Origin: Alphaproteobacteria bacterium | GTDB taxonomy: Bacteria > Pseudomonadota > Alphaproteobacteria > UBA3830 | DNA: 10,376 bases | Assembly: GCA_017416635.1 (NCBI GenBank) | Contig: JAFQBQ010000182.1 | Coordinates: 1-10,376, forward strand | Direction: 5' to 3' | Part shown: in pieces, positions 1 to 6,761 of the stretch | How the letters are laid out: every line of letters starts with the position of its first letter | Numbering within the stretch: the first letter of the stretch is position 1 | Notes under the pieces: generated by a model | The model's input: only the letters and a program-made list of their open reading frames with translations | Told to the model about the DNA's origin: nothing | Database searches by the model: none | Program-made: the position numbers and the translations under genes

Positions 1-807
1 AAAAGTAAGCTGGGATTAACTCCGAGAATTTTGTGTGCGCCTGGTTTTGCCGTGAAAGAAGTCATCACCGAGATGATTTCGATTGCAGGACGTTTGAGGG
101 CGATAATTGTTGCAGATTGCCCAACGAATGCTACAAACGAAAACCTGTTACAATTTGTAACCGACTGCTCCAATGCGAGAGTTTACGCTGTCTATCCTGA
201 AGTGATAAATACGCACAATGAAACCGTGCCGGCAAGTCCATATGTCGCTGGCGTTATTGCAAGAACAGATAACGAAAACGGATTCTGGGTATCACCTTCC
301 AACAAAACAATTAACGGAATTGTTGGTCTCAGTAAACCAATCGATTTTGCGCTGGGTGACTCATCTTGTCGCGCGAATTATCTGAATGAGAAAAACATCG
401 CAACGATTATCAATCAGAATGGTTATAAACTTTGGGGCAATCGCTCAACGGCGACTGAAGGCGCGTATAAATTTTTATGTGTGAGACGAACAGCTGATAT
501 TATTGCCGACTCAATTCTTCAGTCGCATCTTTGGGCTGTGGATCGGAATATCGTGAAAAATTACCTGACAGACGTAACGGAAAACGTGAACGCGTTCTTG
601 GCTAACTTAAAATCACAAGGAGCTATTCTTGCAGGAAAATGTGTTCCAAATAAAGAACTCAATACCGCAGCGAATATCGTCGAGGGAAAAGTGTTTTTCG
701 ATTTCGAATTTACTCCGGCATATCCGGCGGAACAGGTCACGTTCAGAGCGTACTTAAATAACGATGATGTGGATACGATATTAATGGAAAATTTGGCTAA
801 TCAATAA
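1..807 (+). CDS. FI: Phage tail sheath protein (P2 FI-like), 5' partial
   Basis: This is the contractile sheath subunit that surrounds the tail tube and drives tube injection when it contracts. The reading frame is open from base 1 (first residues KSKLGLTPRILCAPGF), so the true start lies upstream; the TTG at base 31 is internal. About 268 C-terminal residues are visible, against roughly 400 for full-length P2 FI. Support comes from the family-typical 'LGLTPRIL-APG' block, the later 'NGYKLWGNRS' segment and 'FEFTPAYPAEQVTF' near the C terminus, which recall P2-type sheath proteins, and from the tube, chaperone and tape measure genes that follow in P2 order. It ends in TAA, 11 bases before the next start, and should belong to the same late transcript. 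The assignment is confident; only the N terminus is missing. Confidence 0.93.
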   Translation, partial: KSKLGLTPRILCAPGFAVKEVITEMISIAGRLRAIIVADCPTNATNENLLQFVTDCSNARVYAVYPEVINTHNETVPASPYVAGVIARTDNENGFWVSPSNKTINGIVGLSKPIDFALGDSSCRANYLNEKNIATIINQNGYKLWGNRSTATEGAYKFLCVRRTADIIADSILQSHLWAVDRNIVKNYLTDVTENVNAFLANLKSQGAILAGKCVPNKELNTAANIVEGKVFFDFEFTPAYPAEQVTFRAYLNNDDVDTILMENLANQ

Positions 808-818
808 GGAGGAAGAAG

Positions 819-1319
819 ATGCTACCAAAGATATTGAAGAACTTTAATTTGTTCGTGGACGGTCGAGGTTACGCAGGGCGAATTGACGAAATCTCGCTTC
901 CGAAACTCACCATAAAAACAGAGGAATTCCAAGGTGCAGGCATGTCCGCTCCGGTCGAAATCGATATGGGAATGGAAAAACTTGAAATGGACATGACTTT
1001 TTCGGAATACGATCCTGAGCTTTTTAAATTGTTTGGCTTAACCAACGGATCTGAAGTCGCGTTTACAATTCGCGGAGCTTTGGAAGGAAACGGAACGACC
1101 ACGCCCGTTGTTATTAACGCCAGAGGATATTTTAAAGAACTCGATTTTGATTCATGGAAGCCGGCAGAAAAAGCCACGCTCAAATGTTCCGTAGCTTGCA
1201 ATTATTACAAGCTCGCGATTGATGGCGTGGAGTTAATTGAAGTTGATCCGATCAATATGATTCGCAACGTCAACGGCAGCGACCAATTATCAAAATTACG
1301 TGAAGCATTACAAATATAA
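819..1319 (+). CDS. FII: Phage major tail tube protein (P2 FII-like)
   Basis: This encodes the inner tube subunit, which stacks as hexameric rings inside the sheath. It is 166 residues, close to the usual 165-175 for P2 FII. Recognisable features are the N-terminal 'LPKILKNFNLFVDG' block, the central 'EFQGAGMSAPVEIDMGMEKLE' stretch typical of the family, and the C-terminal 'YYKLAIDGVELIEVDPIN' segment followed by a short charged tail. The ATG is preceded by a strong ribosome site, AAGGAGGAAG, just after the sheath stop, so the two are probably co-transcribed. The antisense frame over this gene is a shadow. The product is a structural virion or tailocin protein. Confidence 0.94.
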   Translation: MLPKILKNFNLFVDGRGYAGRIDEISLPKLTIKTEEFQGAGMSAPVEIDMGMEKLEMDMTFSEYDPELFKLFGLTNGSEVAFTIRGALEGNGTTTPVVINARGYFKELDFDSWKPAEKATLKCSVACNYYKLAIDGVELIEVDPINMIRNVNGSDQLSKLREALQI

Positions 1320-1337
1320 ATTAGAGGAGAAAAGAAA

Positions 1338-1595
1338 ATGCAGAAATTTAAATTAACGAAACCAGTAAAATTTGATGGCGTAGAAGTTCATGAAATTTCA
1401 TTAAGAGAGCCCAAAGTCAGAGATTTAATAGCAATAAGCCGGAAGAATCTTTCGGATTTAGAACGTGACGTTCATTTATTGGCGAATCTCGGAGAAATTT
1501 CAACGGAAACCATAGAAAATTTAGAAATAGCCGACTACTTAAAAATTCAAAATTGGTTACGAGATTTTTTATCTCCGGAAACGGAAGCGAAATAA
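1338..1595 (+). CDS. E: Tail assembly chaperone E (zero-frame product)
   Basis: An 85-residue protein at the position of P2 gpE (91 residues), between tube and tape measure. gpE-type proteins act with their frameshifted longer form as chaperones that coat the tape measure while the tail is built, and are not in the final particle. The sequence opens 'MQKFKLTKPVKFDGVEVHEISLREPKVRDL', the common start of phage tail assembly proteins of the E/41 type. AGAGGAGAAAAG precedes the ATG. Near the 3' end the zero-frame codons GAT TTT TTA contain a T TTT TTA slippery heptamer (1565-1571), which gives the longer E+E' product described separately. Confidence rests on position, length and the recoding site. 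Confidence 0.88.
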   Translation: MQKFKLTKPVKFDGVEVHEISLREPKVRDLIAISRKNLSDLERDVHLLANLGEISTETIENLEIADYLKIQNWLRDFLSPETEAK

Positions 1596-1720
1596 GAAAG
1601 GCTGTTTTAATTATGGCTTCACACGCTAAAGGCGGAATTTCGGAATGGCTGGAAATGTACACAGATGAATTTATTTTATGGATGAACGATCTGAAGGAAT
1701 TGAGCAATGTCAGAAAATAA
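1338..1720 (+). CDS. E+E': Tail assembly chaperone E+E', -1 frameshift fusion
   Basis: Predicted product of join(1338..1571,1571..1720), 127 residues. Ribosomes slipping back one base at T TTT TTA leave the E frame after Leu78 and continue ISGNGSEIRKAVLIMASHAK... to a TAA at 1718-1720. The extension contains 'GISEWLEMYTDEFILWMNDL', which has the look of the short P2 E' (GpE family) segment with its conserved aromatic and acidic helix. In P2 the equivalent fusion is 142 residues and is made by -1 slippage on T TTT TTG, so mechanism and position agree. The extension overlaps the tape measure start by 14 bases, again as in P2. The frame is seen directly; the slippage itself is inferred from the motif and family. 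Confidence 0.85.
1565..1571 (+). promoter_or_regulatory. Programmed -1 frameshift slippery site T TTT TTA
   Basis: The heptamer TTTTTTA fits X XXY YYZ exactly in the zero frame of gene E (codons TTT at 1566-1568 and TTA at 1569-1571). The -1 frame downstream is open for 49 codons, ending inside the tape measure start. P2-like phages use the same trick at the same gene to set the ratio of two chaperones. Confidence 0.85.
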
Positions 1721-3770
1721 ACATCAACTGCTTGTAACTATCGGAGCAACGTTAAGCAACGGATTCAGCGCAGTTATTTCCGGCAGCACATCAAAATTGA
1801 AAGAAGTCGGAAATGTTATTAAAGATATGGAACGGCAATCTCTGCTCAGTTCTTCAGCAATGGATAAATTAAAAACACGGTACAATTCTTTGCTTGGTTC
1901 AATGAATAAGCAACAAATGATTCTTCAAAAGCGAGCTTTTTACCGTTCTCAAATTATGGAAATTGCTGCGTTGGGAGCATCCCTTGCTGTTCCGATTCGA
2001 TCTGCTATGAAATTTCAAGATTCTTTAGCAGGAATAAAAGCTGTAGTAAATTTTTCAGAGTCAAGTGGACTACAGAAATTTGGACAAACCCTTTTGGAAA
2101 TATCGAGAAAAGTTCCTATTGCAGCCGATGATCTTGCTTCAATTGCTGCGATTGGCGGTCGTTTTGGTGTGCCATTAAAAGAGCTTTCAACTTTTTCAGA
2201 GGAAGTTGCGAAAACCTCTGTGGCATGGCGTGCTAATTCTAGCGAAACGGCAGAAAGAGTCGGAAACCTAATGAAGGTTTTTAATTTAAGTACCTCACAA
2301 TTAGTTCCCTACTTCGATTCAATAAACGAACTCGGAAACAAAACCGGCGCAACAGCAGATCAGATCTTGCAAGCAGTAAACAAAGCATCTAATGGTCTTG
2401 TTAATTTTAAACTTTCGATTCCTCAGGCGGCAGCACTAACCAGCACAATAATTTCATTTGGAGAAGGAGCGGAAACGGCAGGATCAATTGTCGGAACAAT
2501 GTTACAAAGATTATCCATTGTGCCAAGGCTTGGTGCTAACGCTAAAAAGGCATTACATAGTCTTGGATTTTCTTCAGTTACTTTGCCGAAAATGATTGCG
2601 GAAAACCCTCAAAAAGTGTTGGATAAATTATTTGAAGGAGTGAAGAAACTAAATTCAGAAAATCGTAGCTCTGTTTTGTCCTTGCTATTTGGTCGAGGAG
2701 CAAGCGCGACAGTCGGAAAATTAGTCGATAATATCGAACTTTATAGAAAAAACTTAGGGTATGTTTCCGATCCGAAATTAGTTGAAGGTTCACGAGATAA
2801 TGACTACAAAATTGTTTTAGAAACAACGAAGTCACAAATAGATTTACTCGGAAACACACTATCGACATTCAGTAATAGTATTGGAGATTCATTGCTTCCA
2901 GCACTACAAAAAGTAGTATCTGCAATTAATTCAATCCTCACTCCGATAACCAAATGGATGGAAAAGAACAAAGAGCTTACTCAAACTATAACGACGACGA
3001 TTGCAGGATTCGTAAGTTTCAGGATAGCGACTTTTGCTCTTGGCTATGCTTCAACATTTTTATTCGGTGGCCTAAATCGATTAACTATTGCTTTTAAAGG
3101 TATCAGACTTGCAATAAGTTTTGTGGGAATTGTTTTCAACAGTTGTTTCGGATGGTTAGCGGCATTAGCAACAGCTGCTTGGCTCGTTTGGGATAATTGG
3201 TATGCTATTCAAAAGTTTTTCTCAGATATTTGGTCATCTGTAGAACCCCACTGGAATAATTTCAAGAAAATTATAAGTGAGTTGTGGATTACAGAAAAAA
3301 TAACAGAGGCTTGGTCTTCCATCCAAAATCTTTTTTTGAATTTGTGGAGCGAAGTGTCTCCTATTTGGAATCAATTCATGGAGAAAATAGATAAACTTGG
3401 AATTGTCGACCATATACTGAACGCATGGAAAAAGTTGAAAAATTTCTTCAAAGTTTTTTTTGATGAGATTGCACCGCTATGGAACAAGTTTACAGCACCT
3501 ATTTCGAATTTATTCAACGGAACGAAAAGCGTAGTTTCAAAAGTAAAAGAACTATTTTCAAAAGACCAATCTTCGCCTGAAGCGAAATTAAGGATGCCGG
3601 AAATAAAGTCAAATCCATCTGAAATAACCCGCCATCAGAGCAATAACTTCAACATCACGATTAATGCGGTTAAGAACGATGATTCGGAGTCTATAACAGA
3701 TAAAGTCATGAATCGAGTCTCCGATTTCAGCAAAACATTTCTATATGACGCAGTACCGGAGGTACTATGA
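1707..3770 (+). CDS. T: Phage tail tape measure protein (P2 T-like)
   Basis: A 687-residue protein that sets tail length and occupies the tube lumen before DNA passage. Residues ~95-340 carry the TP901-type tape measure core: 'MKFQDSLAGIKAVV', 'DLASIAAIGGRFGVP', 'TAERVGNLMKVFNLS', 'NELGNKTGATADQI'. Residues ~430-500 are strongly hydrophobic, as expected for the membrane-active part of tape measures. Residues ~500-600 hold three copies of a [WF]-x2-[VI]-x-P-x-W-N-x-F motif with the WN tryptophans at 516, 554 and 592, exactly 38 residues apart. The C terminus ('FNITINAV...SITDKVMNRVSDF') is the usual end for the family. AAGGA lies about ten bases before the ATG, and the start overlaps the E' extension. 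The stop TGA overlaps the next ATG (ATGA). Confidence 0.93.
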   Translation: MSENKHQLLVTIGATLSNGFSAVISGSTSKLKEVGNVIKDMERQSLLSSSAMDKLKTRYNSLLGSMNKQQMILQKRAFYRSQIMEIAALGASLAVPIRSAMKFQDSLAGIKAVVNFSESSGLQKFGQTLLEISRKVPIAADDLASIAAIGGRFGVPLKELSTFSEEVAKTSVAWRANSSETAERVGNLMKVFNLSTSQLVPYFDSINELGNKTGATADQILQAVNKASNGLVNFKLSIPQAAALTSTIISFGEGAETAGSIVGTMLQRLSIVPRLGANAKKALHSLGFSSVTLPKMIAENPQKVLDKLFEGVKKLNSENRSSVLSLLFGRGASATVGKLVDNIELYRKNLGYVSDPKLVEGSRDNDYKIVLETTKSQIDLLGNTLSTFSNSIGDSLLPALQKVVSAINSILTPITKWMEKNKELTQTITTTIAGFVSFRIATFALGYASTFLFGGLNRLTIAFKGIRLAISFVGIVFNSCFGWLAALATAAWLVWDNWYAIQKFFSDIWSSVEPHWNNFKKIISELWITEKITEAWSSIQNLFLNLWSEVSPIWNQFMEKIDKLGIVDHILNAWKKLKNFFKVFFDEIAPLWNKFTAPISNLFNGTKSVVSKVKELFSKDQSSPEAKLRMPEIKSNPSEITRHQSNNFNITINAVKNDDSESITDKVMNRVSDFSKTFLYDAVPEVL

Positions 3771-3842
3771 TTTTAGGCGATTTTCACCAAGCTGAGCTTG
3801 GAGGCGATAATTTGGAGGTGTTATGATTTTAGGCGATTTTCA
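3758..3842 (+). repeat. 56-base-offset direct repeat of the gene U initiation region
   Basis: Bases 3758-3786 and 3814-3842 are near identical (27 of 29): GGAGGT, then ACT or GTT, then ATGATTTTAGGCGATTTTCA. The spacer holds a perfect inverted repeat CCAAGC-TGA-GCTTGG (3787-3801). The offset of 56 is not a multiple of three, so the first copy reads into a different frame and ends exactly at the second ATG. Confidence 0.9.
3767..3826 (+). CDS. 19-codon ORF linking T and U, from a duplicated gene start
   Basis: The short frame MILGDFHQAELGGDNLEVL starts with ATG overlapping the T stop (ATGA at 3767-3770) and stops with TGA overlapping the U start (ATGA at 3823-3826). Its first six residues and ribosome site duplicate the start of gene U, shifted by 56 bases. 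It may be translated simply because ribosomes finishing T re-initiate here, then pass on to U. It may equally be the dead copy of the U start left by the duplication. The product is too short to have a recognisable function. The layout is seen directly; translation is inference. Confidence 0.4.
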   Translation: MILGDFHQAELGGDNLEVL

Positions 3843-4359
3843 GTTTAGTTTAAAAAGTTTGAGTCCAAACACGCTGAGTCGAACGACTGAATTTAATTGG
3901 TCAGACGCAGAACGAATCGGTGACTTACCGAATTTACAAAATTTAGGAATCTCAAAAGATCAAATTGAAATTGAGGGGGTGTTTTATCCGAAATTTACAA
4001 AAGAAAATTCAATAAACAACATTATCGGAAACAGCGTAACTTCACAGGTCATAAATTTTTTGAACCTTAAAAAATCGAGATATGACAGTATAGAAGCAAT
4101 TCGCGCATCTGATTTGTGCAAAATCGCAAGTAACTTAATCAGTGACAACGGAGAAATTATCGGAAAGTTCGTGATTACTTCGATCAAAGAGACGCAGAGT
4201 TATTTCGATAAAAACGGAAATCCGCAAAAAATCGAATTTACACTAACTTTGAAAAAATCACCAAGCACAACAAACAGCTCAATCGCTCTGAACAACGATT
4301 CTTCAAATTCATTTGTTGATACTCTTACAAATTTAGCTCGATCATATCTGAGGTGGTGA
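3823..4359 (+). CDS. U: Phage tail protein U (P2 U-like)
   Basis: A 178-residue protein following the tape measure, the place of P2 gpU, which works in tail completion at the tube/sheath terminus. It begins 'MILGDFQFSLKSLSPNTLSRTTEFNW', contains 'ISKDQIEIEGVFYP' and ends its core with 'KIEFTLTLKKSP', patterns typical of the gpU family: a phage P2 GpU protein starts with an MxxLGxFxF-like stretch and has an E-W segment near residue 25. GGAGGTG precedes the ATG. The start is duplicated 56 bases upstream, but only this copy reads into the full-length frame. A Ser/Asn-rich C-terminal tail (residues ~147-165) is longer than I would expect for the family. One base separates its stop from gene X. 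Confidence 0.9.
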   Translation: MILGDFQFSLKSLSPNTLSRTTEFNWSDAERIGDLPNLQNLGISKDQIEIEGVFYPKFTKENSINNIIGNSVTSQVINFLNLKKSRYDSIEAIRASDLCKIASNLISDNGEIIGKFVITSIKETQSYFDKNGNPQKIEFTLTLKKSPSTTNSSIALNNDSSNSFVDTLTNLARSYLRW

Positions 4360-4360
4360 A

Positions 4361-4561
4361 ATGATTACTTACATTACTAAAGAAGGCGATGTTTTAGATT
4401 GGATTTGCTGGAAGCATTACGGAACGATTTCGGTTTTGGGAAAAGTTATGCAAGCGAATCCGAATGTTACTGATGAGAAATTAGCAGCAGGAATTGAAAT
4501 CAAACTTCCGTACATAGAAGTTACTCAGAAAAACAGTTCAGAGGTGCGCTTATGGAACTAA
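4361..4561 (+). CDS. X: Phage tail protein X, LysM-like (P2 X)
   Basis: A small 66-residue protein matching P2 gpX in length (67) and place between U and D. It has the short LysM-like pattern of the family: 'YITKEGDVLDWICWKHYG' near the N terminus, then 'VLGKVMQANPNV', and 'LAAGIEIKLPYI' towards the C terminus. Such proteins are thought to bind peptidoglycan or to join the hub complex. The gene starts one base after the U stop with GAGGTGG as ribosome site and overlaps the start of D by ten bases, pointing to translational coupling. There is no signal peptide, as expected for a virion component. Confidence 0.92.
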   Translation: MITYITKEGDVLDWICWKHYGTISVLGKVMQANPNVTDEKLAAGIEIKLPYIEVTQKNSSEVRLWN

Positions 4562-5526
4562 CACCAGATTTTTCTATCTCGATAAATGGAAGCAATACGT
4601 TTCCGAAAGAACGGGTAATTTCGATTCGAACAACAGATGAAGCCGGAATAGTTTCTGACTCATGCGAAATTGAACTGGATGATTTCGATGGTGCTTTGCA
4701 GTTTCCGAATACAGAAGCGAAAGTCATTGTTTCTCTTGGCTACAAAGAGACAGGTTTAACAAAAATTGGGACTTATTTTGTTCGCGAAATCTCCGTTGAC
4801 GGAGCAAGGCATGTCGTTCGGATTCAATGCAATGCCGCATCGAAAGTTATGCGCTCGCAAAAGACAAAAACGAATGAAGGAACAATTGAAGACAAAATCC
4901 AAGAAATGGGAACAGAGTTCGATCTTGAGCCTGAGATTTCCGATGATTTAGAGGATGTAACTTTGAGTGACACCCTTCAATTCGCAGAAAGTGATATGAA
5001 TTACATAACCCGAATATCGCAAAAAATCGGGGCGGTCGCAAAACCTGTTGATGGACATTTAATCATTGCAAATGAAGGTTCGGGGAAATCCGTCAGCGGA
5101 CAAGCGTTACCAGTAAAATATTTAGATGCCTCCGAAGTCGCAACCTATTCATGTAATTTTAAAGAAACCGAATCAGGTGGATTTGCTGGAACTGTTTTCG
5201 CGAATTGGTATGAAAAAGAAACAGGCGAATATCATTTGGAAAAAGTCGGAAATGGAAATCCAGAAACCGAACTACAAGAAATTTTTTCAACAAAAGAACA
5301 AGCGATTTCAGCGGCTCAAGCGAAATTTAGGAGAACAGCAAAATCCAATAAAACTTTTCGCTTTTCTATTGCAGGAAGAACCGACTTTTTTGCTGAAAGT
5401 CCGCTTATCTTGCGCGGATTCAATCCGAAAATTCCGACTAGATGGATTATGAATCGAGTCGAACATTCCTTGAGCGCAAACGGGTTCACAACCTCGGTCG
5501 ATTGTTGTAATGGAGGTGAAAAGTGA
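4552..5526 (+). CDS. D: Late control protein D / tail hub (P2 D-like)
   Basis: A 324-residue protein of the gpD family, related in fold to T4 gp27 and the VgrG hub N-terminal half. In P2-like tails it forms the hub at the tip of the tube. Visible family traits are the N-terminal 'PDFSISINGSN', 'DEAGIVSDSCEIELDD' (the strands around residues 25-45), 'LGYKETGLTKIGTYFV', the central 'LQFAESDMNYITRISQKIGAVAKPVDGHLII', and the C-terminal 'RIEHSLSANGFTT'-like segment, here 'NRVEHSLSANGFTTSVDC'. The name 'late control' is historical. The ATG overlaps the end of X and is preceded by AGAGGTG. Its TGA overlaps the GTG of the endolysin gene. Confidence 0.93.
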   Translation: MELTPDFSISINGSNTFPKERVISIRTTDEAGIVSDSCEIELDDFDGALQFPNTEAKVIVSLGYKETGLTKIGTYFVREISVDGARHVVRIQCNAASKVMRSQKTKTNEGTIEDKIQEMGTEFDLEPEISDDLEDVTLSDTLQFAESDMNYITRISQKIGAVAKPVDGHLIIANEGSGKSVSGQALPVKYLDASEVATYSCNFKETESGGFAGTVFANWYEKETGEYHLEKVGNGNPETELQEIFSTKEQAISAAQAKFRRTAKSNKTFRFSIAGRTDFFAESPLILRGFNPKIPTRWIMNRVEHSLSANGFTTSVDCCNGGEK

Positions 5527-6032
5527 CAGAAAAATACAGTAAAAAATTCGAAAGAGCATTCAAGTATACGATCACCAACGAAGGGGTATACGCAAATGAT
5601 CCCTCGGACTCGGGAGGCGAAACAAAATACGGAATAAGTAAGCGTAGCTACCCGAATTTAGACATTAAGCATTTAACCCTTGAAGAAGCCAAAAAAATTT
5701 ACTTTTGCGACTACTGGCTGAAGGGAAAATTCGAGCAAATTTCTGATAAAAATATCGCAATTCAGCTATTTGATTTGTCCGTAAATTTAGGGATTCGCCC
5801 CGCAACAATTGTTTTACAGAGAGCTTTACGTTCGGTTGGCATAAATGTACAGGAAGACGGTTTACTCGGCCCTGTGACGCTTTCAGCCATGAACAACGCC
5901 GATCCGAACGCTCTGCTGGCTGCAATTAAATCCGAAGCTGCAGGATATTACCGACTTATAGCGGCTAAAAATCCTCAGCAGCAGAAGTTTCTAAAAGGCT
6001 GGCTGAATCGTACTTACAAACAAATTAATTAG
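5523..6032 (+). CDS. GH108 family endolysin (N-acetylmuramidase)
   Basis: A 169-residue enzyme predicted to cleave the glycan backbone of peptidoglycan. It has the glycosyl hydrolase 108 start 'FKYTITNEGVYANDPSDSGGETKYGIS', with Glu20 as the expected catalytic residue, then an all-helical domain with 'LTLEEAKKIYFCDYW' and 'IAIQLFDLSVNLG'. A peptidoglycan-binding_3 type C-terminal part follows from about residue 95 ('LQRALRSVG...DGLLGPVTLSAMN'). The family motif is usually EGGY; here it reads EGVY. No signal peptide is present, so export would depend on a holin, and the next gene encodes a small membrane protein. The start is GTG at 5523, overlapping the D stop and preceded by GGAGGTGAAAA. The protein could act in host lysis or as a tail-associated lysozyme; adjacency to D allows either. 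Confidence 0.9.
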   Translation: MTEKYSKKFERAFKYTITNEGVYANDPSDSGGETKYGISKRSYPNLDIKHLTLEEAKKIYFCDYWLKGKFEQISDKNIAIQLFDLSVNLGIRPATIVLQRALRSVGINVQEDGLLGPVTLSAMNNADPNALLAAIKSEAAGYYRLIAAKNPQQQKFLKGWLNRTYKQIN

Positions 6033-6045
6033 GGAGGAAAGAGAA

Positions 6046-6213
6046 ATGGAAAGTTTAAAATCAATTATTGAAAATGAGAAAGTGAAAGGCGCAATAGCTA
6101 TCGCAGCAGCTGTCATTATGTTCTTTACACCAAGCCACATCGATCTCATAATTGAGTCTTTGCTGGCAGCTTTCGGAATTCAGAAATTGGTTCTGAAAAA
6201 GCATGATGAATAA
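6046..6213 (+). CDS. Small holin-like membrane protein, 55 residues
   Basis: A short gene between the endolysin and the HU-like gene. It begins MESLKSIIENEKVKGAIAIA, with AGGGAGGAAAG as a strong ribosome site 13 bases after the endolysin stop. Residues 15-27 (GAIAIAAAVIMFF) are hydrophobic, and a Thr-Pro-Ser turn leads to a second hydrophobic/amphipathic segment at about 32-50 (IDLIIESLLAAFG..LVL). The C terminus is charged (KKHDE). Size, charge pattern and position directly after an endolysin lacking a signal peptide fit a holin or similar lysis helper. I do not recognise a named holin family, so the role is inferred from context. Confidence 0.7.
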   Translation: MESLKSIIENEKVKGAIAIAAAVIMFFTPSHIDLIIESLLAAFGIQKLVLKKHDE

Positions 6214-6250
6214 GTTAAATAGGATCAGCTCCCGACATTTGTTTGATATT

Positions 6251-6261
6251 TCACAATGTGA
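6251..6261. promoter_or_regulatory. Palindrome TCACA-A-TGTGA upstream of the HU-like gene
   Basis: An 11-base perfect hyphenated palindrome lies 34 bases before the HU-like start, in the only sizeable gap of the plus-strand block. It could be an operator or a chance match. No convincing -35/-10 pair was seen beside it. Confidence 0.25.
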
Positions 6262-6294
6262 TAGAGTATCAGCACAAGTTAGGGAGTTTTTATA

Positions 6295-6573
6295 ATGAAT
6301 AAATCTGAATTGGTGAGAGCGGTTTCCGAAAAGTCTGGATCGACGATCAAAGATGCCGAAAAATTTTTGGATTCGTTTGTGGAAATGATAATCGATACCG
6401 TGAAAAAAGGCGAAGAGGTCAATCTAGTTGGTTTCGGATCATTCTTTGTAACAGACAGAGAAGAAAGGACTGGTCGTAATTTCAGGACGGGCGCCTTGAT
6501 TCAAATCCCAGCATCCAAAGCCGTGAGATTTAAAGCCGGAAAGGGGCTGAGAGACTGCGTAGCTAAGCGTTAA
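6295..6573 (+). CDS. HU/IHF-family DNA-binding protein
   Basis: A 92-residue histone-like protein that would bind and bend DNA as a dimer. The fold is clear: helix pair 'NKSELVRAVSEKSGSTIKDAEKFLDSFVEMI', then 'VNLVGFGSFFV', the beta-arm 'REERTGRNFRTGALIQIPASKAVRFKAGKGLRDCV'. The length is normal for HU. The oddity is at the arm tip: nearly all HU/IHF proteins have N-P-x-T-G, with Pro63 wedged into the DNA minor groove, whereas here the codon is TTC and the sequence is N-F-R-T-G, placing Phe63 exactly at that position. The ribosome site is AGGGAG. It lies downstream of the lysis genes and before a terminator, so it is probably carried with the phage region and not the chromosomal hup gene. Family is certain; the partner and role are not known. 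Confidence 0.93.
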   Translation: MNKSELVRAVSEKSGSTIKDAEKFLDSFVEMIIDTVKKGEEVNLVGFGSFFVTDREERTGRNFRTGALIQIPASKAVRFKAGKGLRDCVAKR

Positions 6574-6681
6574 TTACAAAAAACTTGCTGTTTGTCGGCT
6601 TAGACTTGCTGCAATTATTAAGAGACAACGAATTAATCACACTACACAAAAGCATCTCCGACCTTGGAGCTCACAAGTAAG

Positions 6682-6723
6682 AGCGGGACTTTCTTTTTTG
6701 AGTTCAACGACATCCCGCTTTTT
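6682..6723 (+). terminator. Rho-independent terminator ending the plus-strand block
   Basis: AGCGGGA (6682-6688) pairs with TCCCGCT (6713-6719), followed at once by five T (6719-6723). The loop is long (24 bases), which weakens the call, but the GC-rich stem and T run lie about 110 bases after the HU-like stop, where an end is expected. On the other strand the stem has no T run, so it is probably one-directional. Confidence 0.6.
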
Positions 6724-6761
6724 GAACCTTGTATCACCGTTCTAAAATGATGATGTAACTG

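Noticed and set aside
869..1201. 110-codon minus-strand frame over the tail tube gene
   Set aside because: It is fully antisense to FII, which is securely recognised; no independent support.
6574..6681. Possible phage attachment site or small RNA between the HU-like gene and the terminator
   Set aside because: Only an 8-base repeat (ACTTGCTG) was seen; no tRNA end, no matching repeat elsewhere in the window, no integrase.
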